Below are positions 50,706-62,976 of a DNA stretch of 64,000 nt, one piece after another. Position 1 is the stretch's first letter. Each line of letters starts with the position of its first letter. Made by a program: the position numbers and the translations under genes. The stretch is from Brachionus koreanus (lineage: Eukaryota > Rotifera > Eurotatoria > Ploima > Brachionidae), in the NCBI GenBank assembly GCA_016987375.1, contig PJRA01000412.1, positions 1,735,416 to 1,799,415 on the forward strand, given 5' to 3'. Under the pieces are notes generated by a model. That model was not told where the DNA came from and ran no database searches. It saw only the letters and a program-made list of their open reading frames with translations.

Positions 50706-51697
50706 CGGGTGAGACATAAGTAAATAGACAAAAGTTAAGCTTACTTTCCCGATTAGGAAACTGATCAAATGATCTAATATATATTTATATTGAAACTACA
50801 AACCATTAGCTATAATATTGGAAAAATTTTTTTTTAAATGCCATTTTCTGTGACTCAACGAGAGAATTTTCGAAAAGCAGTCAAAAATATGATTTCACAA
50901 ATGAAAAAATCTGACCATGTCGCGCATTTACAAAGCAAGGCCGCTTGCGAAGTACCATATATAATACAATCAACCGTATTCAAAATGAAGTGCCGACAAA
51001 AGACAATAAGAGAACGGGTGGTCTAAGCACCTGGACAGTTGCAAGGAAGAAAAAACTGAAAAGATTGACCAATAACCGAACTGGAGTGAGTCAAAGACGT
51101 CTAGCTAGGAAATTTTCTGTCCACCAAAGAGCAGTTGGTCGACAATTAAAAAAAATGGGTATATCATATCGAAAAGGTGAAAAAACGCCAAAATATAGTG
51201 TCGTACAGTTTGAAAAAGCAAAGCACTTGAGCGCAAAACTTTCAAATATACATAAGTATCATCGAGACTTTGACTATGTTTTTTGGTCTGAGTTAGCATC
51301 TGCTCACTATTCAAGGGACTGCATTACATGGATGAACGAAAACGTAAATTATGTGGCCACCAAATGTTCCTCAAGCACGTCCAATTGAAAATTTTTGGGG
51401 TTGTTTAAGTCAGAAAGTATACGATGGAGGTTGGCAAGCCTCAACTGAACACCAGCTGATTAGCCGAATTGAGCCGAAGTTGAAGAAATTGCACTTAAAT
51501 TTTGTGAAATCGCTAATAGCGGGTGTCAAAGCAAAGCTCAGAAAAATCGGCAACGTTGGAGTTTTTTCTTTATTTAAAAATCGTAATTCTATAAAAAAAT
51601 AAATCCTTTACCTTATAAAAAAAACATTAACTTAATATCATTTTAAATTTTGAGTTATTCACTTTTAATTTTTGTCCATTTACTTATGCCTCACCCG
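50706..51697 (+). mobile_element. Tc1/mariner-type element with good terminal inverted repeats, internally deleted
   Basis: The ends begin CGGGTGAGACATAAGTAAAT and, on the other strand, CGGGTGAGGCATAAGTAAAT, continuing with GACAAA. Inverted repeats extend over at least 32 bases with about three differences. TTA flanks both ends (50703-50705 and 51698-51700), consistent with a TA-containing target duplication. At 992 bp it is shorter than complete Tc1/mariner elements, which are usually 1.2-1.7 kb. The transposase frame inside is listed separately. Confidence 0.88.
50838..51602 (+). pseudogene. internally deleted Tc1/mariner transposase
   Basis: Two or more frame changes split the protein. 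The N-terminal part carries a helix-turn-helix (VSQRRLARKFSVHQRAVGRQ, then KKMGISYRKGEKTPKY). The C-terminal part carries DYVFWSELASAHYSRD and NVPQARPIENFWGCLSQKVY, matching DYVFWPDLASAHYS and PPNVPQARPIENFWG of Tc-type transposases. Compared with the family, the roughly 100 residues holding the first catalytic Asp are missing between KHLSAKLS and IHKYHRDFDYVFW, so the product could not be active. In the second catalytic motif the expected Asp (PDLASAHY) appears as Glu. The last segment (51351-51602) is in a different frame. Confidence 0.8.
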
Positions 51698-52694
51698 TTA
51701 TTTTCCTAAATTTTTAATAATCTTCTATATGCTGTTTATGCTGTTTGTATTTTTTATATTAGTTTGTTAGCTATGAGTAAAAATATCCAATGCAGTAATT
51801 ATTTTCACTCACTTACTGTGTTTGCCTTTTTTACAAAGGTGTCTCAAACAAGTCGAAACTTCACCGTCGAATATTCACCAACAAGTTAAAATGATCGGAT
51901 AATTTAAAATCTTGAAAATTTATAAATAGATATTTCATCCGATAATTGTCTTATTTTTTTATACAATCTTATTAAGATTAATTAAATTCAAAATAGTCGA
52001 TTTTCAAACGAACTCTAAGGATTCATACAAGTATCCTTAGCTTTTTGTCTGCATGGCAACAAAGCCTCACCGACAAAACCCAGATCTAAAGGTAAGGCTG
52101 CTTCAATTAAAACGAATGGCCTTCCAATTTAAACAATTAAAAAACAAATTTTAAATGTAAAAATTAAGCTTAGCAAATTTTCAAAATTTCTATTTTCTTT
52201 TAACATTGTTTTATTAATTAATTAAAATTTAAAAAAAGTTTTATTAAGTTAAGACAAAGATTTACACATCAAAAATAATTTTTTATAAAAAGTTTATAAA
52301 TTTTTTATTGAGGTGCCGATTTAAATTTTAAGCATAAAAACTTAATATTTATTAAAAAGAAAAGTAAAAACAAAAAATTTGAATTGAAATTCTTTTTTTT
52401 TAGCTAAGGTTTTGCTTTTTTAATTTAATTAAAAAATTTAAAATAACAAATTTTGATTCTAAAATTTTCATGCCTGTTTGATTGAATCTTATCTTGAATA
52501 ATTGTTTTTCTTATTTAATTAAAAAAGATCAATTTTGTTTGTCCGTCTAAAACTTAGTCGGATAGTTTGGTTCTTAAAAATTTTTGCTAGGTGTTGGAAC
52601 ACCAATTTAGAATTTTTTAATGTTACGTCAATCTACATGACAATATTTTAAATATTATTTTATTTTAAGAATTTATTGAATCAATAAATTACAA
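51698..52694. other. intergenic, AT-rich
   Basis: No gene was recognised. The right end holds the 3' UTR of the minus-strand exostosin gene, with an AATAAA on the minus strand about 15 bases past its stop codon. Confidence 0.5.
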
Positions 52695-53891
52695 TTAAGT
52701 AATATTATTTAAATTTTTTAAATGTTCTATCCTTGTTTCCAAAATTTTTATTGTTGTTTCAATTATTGTTTCCAATGAGTAGAAGTATTTCTCAAAAAAA
52801 AACAGAGACCATTTTCTCATTTCAACTATTTTTTCAGGAGATATTTCTCTTAAAATAGAGGTAACTTGCATCAATTCGTTTTCTTTAATCCTTATTATTG
52901 CTTTGTGCCAATCAATTAGCTCAGAAAATGGCAAGATCCATCCATCACTTGAGACTACTGCAATACAACCAACTTTAAGCGCTTCTAAAAATCTGTAAGT
53001 GCCTAGTCTTCTTCCTCTTGGAATTAAACAAAATGTCGAATTATTTAACAAATCATTGTAGTCATATCTGTCATAATTTAGATTGTCTTCATCGCATCGT
53101 TCATCTTTATACTTTGTCCAAGCATATCCATGCTTGCAAGTAGTTAGCAAAATTACATCTCTATGATTATTTAAATGATAAAGTTTATTTCTAACATCTT
53201 TACCTATTCCATGCAAATATCTTTTTCCTTTAAATGTGAGAAAATATTTTTTTTGACAATTATAAAAATTTGAATCTTTGATTTTATTTAATTTTGAGTT
53301 GTTTAATGGAAAATCAGCATGGACAAGAGGAAATGATATGTCAAAATTATTACGGAAATTTTTTTCTGAAATAGATGATTTAACTAAAATTGTTTTTTGA
53401 GTATCAAAACTTAATTGCTCTCTATAATTAGGCCAAGTTCCTGAATACATGTTAAAAATTAGATGATTCTTTCCTTGATTCCAATATTTTAACTTTTTGA
53501 AAAATGATCCAGCGTTTTTAATAAAATTGTTGCTAAGTGGATCTTGGTCTATTGTATCAATGGCTGGAATAAATATACATGCTTTGCTTGGATTTCGGGT
53601 ATAATATTTTGATTTTTTTAAAATTGATAAAATGTTGCTATATATTGGCGATTTGATTACAACTGGATGCTTATAAATGAAAATTTTAAACTTTTTACAT
53701 TTTGTTAGATTAAAACATTCTTTAAACGAACAATGGTCGTTTCTGGCAGCATAAATTTTAGACTCACTAATGGAAATGTTTGTTATGCTCACATTCTGTT
53801 TCTTGTTTGAAATTTTGTCATAGGCTGTGTAGCATAAAAAAATAAAAATTAAGCATTTGAAACTCTTCTTTTTAAGAATTTGAATAATCAT
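52695..53891 (-). CDS. exostosin-like glycosyltransferase (GT47 only)
   Basis: This is a Golgi type-II membrane glycosyltransferase resembling EXT1, which builds the glucuronic acid/N-acetylglucosamine chain of heparan sulfate. It is intronless and has 398 residues from the ATG at 53891. A short N-terminal membrane anchor lies at about residues 10-23. Exostosin motifs are clear: PSKACIFIPAIDTIDQDPLS, then YWNQGKNHLIFNMYSGTWPN, FKGKRYLHGIGKDVRN, LLTTCKHG, NNSTFCLIPRGRRLGTYRFL and PFSELIDW. The protein stops at the end of the GT47 domain. EXT1 normally continues with a GT64 domain for about 300 more residues, which is absent downstream on this strand. C. elegans RIB-1 has the same GT47-only form. 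Lack of introns in an intron-rich neighbourhood may point to a retrocopy. Confidence 0.9.
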   Translation of the reverse strand: MIIQILKKKSFKCLIFIFLCYTAYDKISNKKQNVSITNISISESKIYAARNDHCSFKECFNLTKCKKFKIFIYKHPVVIKSPIYSNILSILKKSKYYTRNPSKACIFIPAIDTIDQDPLSNNFIKNAGSFFKKLKYWNQGKNHLIFNMYSGTWPNYREQLSFDTQKTILVKSSISEKNFRNNFDISFPLVHADFPLNNSKLNKIKDSNFYNCQKKYFLTFKGKRYLHGIGKDVRNKLYHLNNHRDVILLTTCKHGYAWTKYKDERCDEDNLNYDRYDYNDLLNNSTFCLIPRGRRLGTYRFLEALKVGCIAVVSSDGWILPFSELIDWHKAIIRIKENELMQVTSILREISPEKIVEMRKWSLFFFEKYFYSLETIIETTIKILETRIEHLKNLNNIT

Positions 53892-54566
53892 TAGCAATTC
53901 TATTTAGAATTGTACAATTAGTTTTATTAATACTTAACACAATTGTTTCATTAAAATGCTGCCATTTTAGACAATACTTTAGTTTAGTAATTCGATTATA
54001 TAAAATGAAAAAACTTTTGACCTAATGTATAATTAAAAATACTTATTGGCATTTTTTTTGTCTTTATTGACCAGAATAAATCAAATAAAACCATAAAAAC
54101 AAAGTAGACTAACATATCATATCTATTGAAAATCCGATCCTTTGAATAAACGCTTGTTGACAAGAGCTCTGGGTTAAGTTCTATTAAGTTGATAAACAGG
54201 TAAAAAAGAAATGTAATACTTAGCACTATTATATTTTCATGTGTAAAAGCAAACACAATTTTTTAATTATTTATCTTTTAGAATAAAATTAAATCATTTA
54301 ATAATTGTAAAAAAATTGTCTAAAATCAATTAAAATACAAAATTCGAATTTAAATAAATTAATTAAATACACATTAATAAATTAAATTTTTCCTTTTATT
54401 AAATGTGAATATCTTGTGCATTGTGACCGCTTTGAAATGTTTTATTTAATTTAAACTAAAATCAATATTTTTTATAAATTTTCTTTTGACTAAGAGGCTT
54501 TTAATTAATAATCTTGCAAGAAAAACTTTTGAAATTTAGATTAACATTCACAATGACTTTTTTTTT
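53892..54566. other. upstream region of the exostosin gene
   Basis: AT-rich. A minus-strand 86-codon hydrophobic frame (53996-54256) lacks an ATG start at its beginning and similarity to anything I know, so it is not called. Confidence 0.4.
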
Positions 54567-54890
54567 ATCCTATTCTATCCTAGTGGATAATTTTATCCTA
54601 TTCTATTCTATCCTATTCTTTGTAAAGAGCTCATCTTCTTTTCAAGCACCTTTTTGAGCAACAACTCCGATCTGACACAGAGGCTACTGCATCGAGTTGA
54701 TCATCTACACTGCAAATTTTACCCAGTCAAAACCGGTCCCCCATTTTTTGATGAAAGGGGTTTAAACAAGAGCCCCGTATTGCAGAGATATTTTGAAGAT
54801 TTTTCCACTCTCAGCGGGTTTTGAACGCTCGATCCTCTGATTGCATGACTAACACACCAACCGCTCGGCTATACGGGATTTCAATGACTC
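54567..54890 (-). mobile_element. tRNA-derived SINE, copy 2
   Basis: On the minus strand the element starts with a tRNA-like head (54808-54881): CCCGTATAGCCGAGCGGTTG has a good A box, followed by a weaker B box GCGTTCAAAACCC. The body runs through a conserved block shared with 153-310 and ends in short repeats of the GGATAGAATA type, a typical variable SINE tail. The head does not fold into a full cloverleaf, so it is not a working tRNA gene. The orientation matches copy 1. Confidence 0.65.
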
Positions 54891-55354
54891 TTAAGGGCCA
54901 CTCAATTATGGATTTTTGAAAAAAATGGTTATTTGTCTATTGTCTTCCTATTTTCTATTTTATTCATAGATATCTAGTGAGAAATGATCTAATGAAAACT
55001 TTTTTAGTGATAAATAAAATTTCAATAGATTAAATTAAAAAACAATAAAAATAAAATCATATCCTTTTAAATTGGAGATTAATTTCAAATATTGAATCAA
55101 AATGTTGTTATTAACTTCAACGTTTTTGAAATTTATAGACCATAAAGTAAATTTTTTTCCTATTTCATTTAAAAAATTACTTAAATACTTAAATCTAAAA
55201 TTTTATTAATTTAATTTCTTTTTAAATTTAGTTACATAAAATATTTTTTCGTATTATGTTAATTCTAAATTAATCAGTTTAAATTAGACTTATTTAAGTT
55301 TTTTTTTTAATTTTATTAATAGAAATTTAAAATAAAAAATATTCTAAAAATTAT
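54891..55354. other. AT-rich spacer and 3' flank of the L2 gene
   Basis: Nothing beyond AT-rich spacer is seen. The right part is the 3' flank of the minus-strand L2 gene. Confidence 0.4.
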
Positions 55355-56412
55355 TTATTCAGTAAGACTCCAATTTTTAAATGTGTAATTAATTTTTTTG
55401 ACATGTTCTTTTTCTAATTGTCCAACTACTTTAACTGGTTTTGGTGGATGTATTTTTCGTCCACAATATCCATCTTTTCGCTGCCATAAACCACTTCTTG
55501 GTCTGTAGCCTAAATCTCTGGTGTCGACTGGATGGCTGAGCTTTTCGTCTTTGTAAGTTGCATGAGAAACTTGACCAACAGTTACCATACAATATTTATC
55601 TAAAGATATCTCTAAACCAGACGGTAATTTGATAATAATTCTATCATTTATTTGATTAACTACTTCAGCAGAACTTCCTGCAGCTCTGCAAAATACTGCT
55701 CCGTAACCGGGTGTAGGCTCTATATTGTGTACAACTGTACCCAGAGGTAGAGCCCCGCATGGATAAGCATCTCCTTCAAAAGCTTTGACTGGAATTCGAG
55801 GTATTTCTCCTGACGTTCTAATTAAATCTCCGACTTTCATATTTTGTGTGGCTAAAATGTATCGTTTGATATCGGCATGAGCTACCAAAGCCAGGTACGA
55901 AGTACGGTCTCTTGTTTTAATAATGTCAATTACTTTTTCTACCAAAGGAGGACCCGATTTTGGTCCAATTCTTTTGAAATCGACAAAATGCCAATATATT
56001 GGCAAACCACCACCAACTCTTTTGTAAAGCCGTTCCCTTGTCTCTATGTCATAACCTCCGGTGCGACGCGTCGGAAATGGTTCTGTGGTATACTTTTCGG
56101 GAATTTTTTCAACATAAATTCTATGACTCACATAAAATCCGTCTTTTACTAATCGATGAGTTTTTTTTAAATCTTCAATTGTAGTCTGAACTGGCATTAC
56201 AACAACATCTTTTTTCCATTCAATCTGCTCAGAATCGTCAGCTTTTGAAACAGACTGTTGTTTGAACATAGAAGAAAGAGAAATATCTGCTTTCTGGCAA
56301 GAGTTAATCAGTCTATGATTTTAAGATCAAAACAGAAATAATATTGTATGATTAATTACCTTCCTAGGACAGCACTGTTTTCTGTTAAAACCCATGAGAT
56401 TTTGTTAAACAT
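55355..56412 (-). CDS. MRPL2: mitochondrial large-subunit ribosomal protein L2 (uL2m)
   Basis: uL2m is a core protein of the mitochondrial ribosome next to the peptidyl-transferase centre. Two exons, 56412-56360 and 56312-55355, give 336 residues. The first exon encodes MFNKISWVLTENSAVLG, a plausible mitochondrial targeting start. The RNA-binding and C-terminal parts show YWHFVDFKRIGPKSGPP, YILATQNMKVGD, GDAYPCGALPLGTVVHNIE, FCRAAGSSAEVV and RPRSGLWQRKDGYCGRK, all in the family order. The end is charged, as in other mitochondrial L2 proteins. The stop codon sits inside an AATAAA polyadenylation signal on the minus strand. The intron is only 47 bp. Confidence 0.95.
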
Positions 56413-58029
56413 TTTAAAAAAAATTTTAAATTTATTCTATTCAAACAAAAGCTAAACTTTTGATAATTCAATATTTCGAAAATTAACTTTAATGCAAATA
56501 TAAGCTTACGTTTGTTTTATTTTTTAGTTTTCTTTAAAATTTTTCATTTAAGGAGAATCATTGAATTTAACATTCAAAAGCCGGAAGGGTTTTTAAACCC
56601 CTTTGATTACTTTCTTTCTTTGTTAAATTCAATCATATCTTAAATCAAAACGTTTTTTATAATTATTTAATTTTTTTTTCAAAATACTTACTGAATTAAA
56701 AATTAAATAAAATTATAAATTTTTAAAAATTTTATTCCAATAAATATATTAATTAATAAAAATTTAATTAAAATATTCTCATTTTTTCTTTTGTATTTAC
56801 TATATGGATAAGATAAAGAACAATAAATACAATATATTCTGTAATTCTTTAAAAATATTTTTCTTTATTTATTTAGATCATCAAAAATTTATCAGTTTAT
56901 ATACCATTACTTTAATCTAAATATTCCCTAATTCATCGGTTGGGATCAAATTCTTCTCTAATTGAATAGAGTTTATGAATTAAATAATCAATGGAGAAAA
57001 AAAATTGAAAATTTTCATCATCTCCGTTTTTATTTATTTGGTACTGTTACTTCATTATTGGAATAAAGGCCTATTAGCAGTAGCAGTAACTTGTTAGTGG
57101 AAAATGTCTAGAGGAAAGTGAAAATGTACTAAAGGAGGTTTTTTAGACCCTTTTTTAGATTATTAAAACTGATTTATATTTTGATAAATTAAAAAAAAAG
57201 TTATAAAAATACAAAATTTTTTGATTCATCCTATAATCAATGTAAAAGTTAGCTTAAAGGAAGAACTAAGTATCTTCTGCCTTAACTTTTTTTCAAAAAT
57301 TATATAAAAATATTAGTTTAATGTAGATTAAATAAAAATTACATTAAATGTACCAAATCATGGATAGGTGTTTTTTAGAAGACAAAAATATCAAATATTA
57401 AATGCAGATCTAATTATCATTGAAAGCACCAACGAGTGAAAAATAGTTATTTTTCTTATTTTAATCAGTTAAATCAAAATCATTTTAAATGATATGGACA
57501 TGAATTTTTCTGGTATTAAACAGGATTAAATCCCCCAAAATTAAAATAAGATTATGTCAAAGATTAATATAAACACTATAAGGCCCCAAAACATAAGTTG
57601 AAGTCAGCCATATTAATTTTAACTCTAATAACTACTGTCAGATTTAATCATTCTTAATGAATAAAATAAACCTGAAAAATTTTCTTACAATATTTTAAGC
57701 ACCAATAAAAGTAATTCGATATGGTTCTTCTAATGTTAAATGCTCAATATTTAGATTAATTTTTAATCAGCTTTAAAAAAATCATTAAATTTTCATCATC
57801 ATTTTTTTTCAATTTTTTAATTAGCTCATTAATATGAAGAATTCTTATTCTTATAAATAAAGAACTATCAATGTCAAAATTAATTTGTCTAATATCAAAA
57901 AAATATCAGCATAGGTATGTGACTTTAATTTTGCATTAATTAGAAGTCATCGTTAATTAAAAAAAGAATTTTTTTATAATTTTAAAAAATATAATTTCTT
58001 TATTTATAAAATAATACTTTATTCATATA
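56413..58029. other. spacer between divergent MRPL2 and SEC61A, left part
   Basis: AT-rich, no exon recognised. It should contain the MRPL2 promoter; no particular element could be assigned. Confidence 0.45.
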
Positions 58030-58175
58030 TAAAAACAAATTTGGAATAAGTTGCCAGACTGCAATCAGTCTAAACAGCTTTAAAGCGGAAATTGGGTGAG
58101 GTTTGGATGCCATAGTTCATTAGAACTTTGCTTGGAATAGCTCCATGCTGCAGCAACTACTACTTACTAAATTTA
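58030..58175 (+). mobile_element. non-LTR retrotransposon 3' fragment
   Basis: A WNKLPD stretch followed, after a one-base shift, by AISLNSFKAEIG repeats the C-terminal pattern seen at 14286-14528 (WNKL..., ISLNSFKAKIDV). Only about 25 codons are recognisable. The following 3' sequence contains GCTGCAGC and ACTACTACTTACTAAAT, which I take as the element's 3' UTR. It is a severely truncated insertion between MRPL2 and SEC61A. Confidence 0.6.
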
Positions 58176-59127
58176 TTGTGTTAAATTAAATGCCTTGTTT
58201 ACTTTAAATTAAATTAATTAATTTTAAATTGTTGATTGATAAAATTATTAGTGATTAATTTATCACTTTATAACTTAAGCTAAAAAACTTTAAAAAAATA
58301 CTTTTTTTGAATATTTTTAAAAGCATTCTTCACATGAAATATTTAATTTAGATAGGTTGATTTTAAAAATATCAAATGATGACAAACATGGATAATTTGC
58401 GAAAAAGAAAATAAAAATCTAAATTTTGTTTATCAAGCAAACATGAACTTAGATAGTTTACTATTCGTGGCAAGCAATTAATCGGATAGATTAGTCTAGT
58501 AACAAAAAAACTAATTATAACTAATAGCAAAATTTTATTAACAAAGACTAGTTGAAATTAAAATTCTTGATCAGATATATACTTGAACTCGAAAAATTTA
58601 TCTTGAATTAATTCTAGCTTAAATATAACACATAAAAATCCGTGCAACTCAAAAAGGTATAATGATGATGATGGCAAAGCCCTCCTTTATGTCAATTTCA
58701 TTTTAGCCAAGAAAATTTTTTTTCCTGTACGTGTATAAACTAATTTGCCAGCATTCAATTTTTTTTTCGAATCAAATTCTATAAAGTTGTTTTCATATCA
58801 TTTAATTTTGAAAATTTGCACGATGCATTCATTTGAATTTTGCGTCTACATATATGTGTGTGTGTGGCTTAAACTTATTTATGCCAACACATCATCATCA
58901 TCATCGACAACATCAACATTTCTTTAGTTTATCCACTCTGTTTAGTTTGCCAAATTTAAAATATAAAATCAAATGAATTTCAACAAACATAAAACTTAGT
59001 TTAGAATTTTGAAAATTTTTCTATTCTTATATTTAGAACGGTGACGTTTACACAAAAAATATTTTTTCTTTTTAGATAAATATTTTAGACGTGTTGAATA
59101 AGGGACAAAGGATATCGATTTTTAAAA
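58176..59127. other. SEC61A upstream region
   Basis: Contains short simple repeats (TGTGTG near 58855 and CATCAT near 58890) and otherwise AT-rich sequence. It is presumed to hold the SEC61A promoter and 5' UTR. Confidence 0.45.
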
Positions 59128-60675
<1,548 letters not shown>

Positions 60676-61696
60676 ATGAATTTCGGAATAATTTTTCGAT
60701 AAGCTTAAAATATTAGAAATGTTTCGTCGAAAAATGTTCAAAATATCGTTATAAATACAAATTTGATTCTTCTTCTTCTTCTTCAACTATTTTCAATCTT
60801 TGGTGTATTTTGTTGTACTTCGATTGGGTTTCTCTTTTTCTTTTTCTATGAAAAAAACTTGCTGTTTATTTGTTTTATTTTCTTCTTTATTTTTTTTTGA
60901 ATTTTAGTCCTGATTGATTTATATTTTTATCAGAGTCTATTTTCTTTTAGGATTTTGTATAGAGCTAATGTTTGTTTCGGGTTTTATCAGATTTTTTTAA
61001 AAAATTGTATAAAAATTATGAAATAAACCTAAATTGCTCAGTACAAGATGCATAAAAGAATTTAGAAGCTGATTAAAATTTATTTTTAAAATTATAATAT
61101 TAAAATAAACAAATAACGATATATTTTTTTTTCTAAACTTGATTCTAATTAAATTTTAAACAAAAATAAAATTTTAGGTCTAAAAAAAAAATTAAAAAAT
61201 AGCTATTTTAATTGTTATTGTTATTACTATTTTAAAAGTCAATTGAAAAAATTAATTGTTTTTAAATCAAGATTAAGTTAACGAATTTCAAAATTGTGAT
61301 TTAATTTTTTTTTAAAAATTTCAAAAATTACTTCATTTTCTAAAAGCTGTATTTTAAAAATCTATTTATTTTAGTCCATCATTTTTTTAAATTTTAATTT
61401 AATCGAAAAAAAATTCTATAAAAACTATTTTTTAATTGCTTAATTGAAGTTAAAAAAAAATATCTAAATAATAGTATCTAGCAAAAAATTAACCTATGAT
61501 TGAAACCAATTGTTGAATCTAATTCTAATTCTTAAATGTAAAATTCGCAAGCTATAATTTTTCATATTTTAAAATAAGTTCATTTTGGTTCGAATAATAG
61601 GATTTAAGACAGTTTTTTAAAAATTTGTAAACTTTTTATCTATTTTGCTTGACTAATTCATTGATCTGCTAACTAAATTAATAGTTTTTAATTAAA
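60676..61696. other. SEC61A 3' UTR and spacer
   Basis: Contains a CTT repeat tract at about 60768-60784 and the polyadenylation signal at 61022. Beyond that no gene was seen up to the retrotransposon remnant. Confidence 0.5.
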
Positions 61697-62976
61697 TATC
61701 GAGCGTTAGCTCCTTCAGAAAAAAATAAAAATAAAATTTAATCAAAATAAAATAATTAAGATAAAAGTTAAAAATAAAATAAGAATTAAAAAATATAGTT
61801 AAATAAAGCACTATACTGCAGTAACTACTAATACTCCTACTAAATAAATGAAATGTCAAAAGAAAATAGAAAAAAAAAAAGAGACAAAAGTTACTTCAGT
61901 TTAGTTTGCAGAGAAAAAAGAATCTATGACAAGGTAATAATTACACAATGGAGTTGGATAGTTAACAAATCTAGATTCGAAACCTCGTTTGTATTCATTT
62001 ACCAGTCTAAGAAGTAAATAAAATTCTTGATGGGGTGTCAAACCTTAGTTTAAGAATGGATCGAACTGCTGAGTTTTGTTTTTTAATGTTGGTATCAGAT
62101 AAAGAGTTTAAACAGGGAAAATTATAGTCTAAAATGGAATCAATAAGCGATTTATATAAATTTCCAAGTGTTTTGTGATGTAGGCGCCAGTTTTTATTAG
62201 ATAAAATTTAATTAAATTTAGCCAGAGTTGCAACGCTCTTTTAATTCATCAATCAATGGACTAAAGGTTAGCTGTGAGTCAAATCTGATGCTTAGGAATT
62301 TAATTTCATCGTGTCGCTTTAAATTGTCCCTTTATATTTTCAAATCAAGACTGAGCTCTTCTCTTGTTGATTTTGTGAATATCAAGATTTTTCAATTGAA
62401 ATCTTCATTTTTCATTTTGTTAACCATGGATTCAATTCTTTAAGATAAGTATTGATTCTAAGTTGATTTAAATTTATAGATAAAAAAAGTCATCAGCGAA
62501 AAGAAGAGATTATTCATTATTTGTTTTATCTTTTCTTGGTATATCATTAATAAAAATACTAAATAAGAGTGGGCTAATTACTGAGCATTGTGATACTCCG
62601 GCTTTGATTGGGAAATCATTACTATTTTGTCCATTCACATTTACACAAAACGATCTTGAGTTTAGAAAGGATCTGATCCAAGAAATTAAGTACTTAGGCA
62701 ATTGCATTTTGATCATTTGGTACACAAGTCCATCATGCCAGACTCTGTCAAATGCTTTTGATAGATCGAAAAAAAGACAGCATATTTTTTTTTCCTGTAA
62801 AACGATTCTGATATTTTTTGAATAAGAAAAAAGAGATTGTCCGCTGTGCGTCTATGTTTTCGGAATCCAGATTGCTCTTGAATGAGTGAAAAATTTTCCT
62901 CAATGTATTTGTAAAGCCTTGTATAAATTATTCGTTCAAGTAATCTGCCAAGACAACTAGTCAAGTTCAAAATTTA
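61697..62976 (-). mobile_element. non-LTR retrotransposon remnant with reverse-transcriptase domain (copy B)
   Basis: The minus strand encodes much of a reverse transcriptase: NLTSCLGRLLERI, EQSGFRKHRRTADNLFF, the motif-A block FFDLSKAFDRVWHDG, NGQNSNDFPIKAGVSQCSVI with SPLLFSIFINDI, and SLLFADDFF (the FADD catalytic box). At least one frameshift lies in a T run before motif A, and a TAA stop lies just before the FADD box. The usual GVPQGS is changed to GVSQCS. After the polymerase come LHHKTLGNLYKSLIDSILDY and YPTPLCNYYL, shared with 1200-1500. The 3' end carries the same GAGC-loop-GCTC hairpin. The 5' end is truncated within the polymerase domain. It resembles Jockey/CR1/RTE-type elements; the exact clade is undecided. 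Confidence 0.88.

Noticed and set aside
53996..54256. Minus-strand hydrophobic 86-codon frame with two membrane-like stretches
   Set aside because: No ATG near its beginning, no similarity I recognise, and AT-rich DNA easily encodes Phe/Ile/Leu runs.
58745..58927. Plus-strand 60-codon frame with Ser run
   Set aside because: Created by simple repeats (TGTGTG, CATCAT) upstream of SEC61A; no support as a gene.
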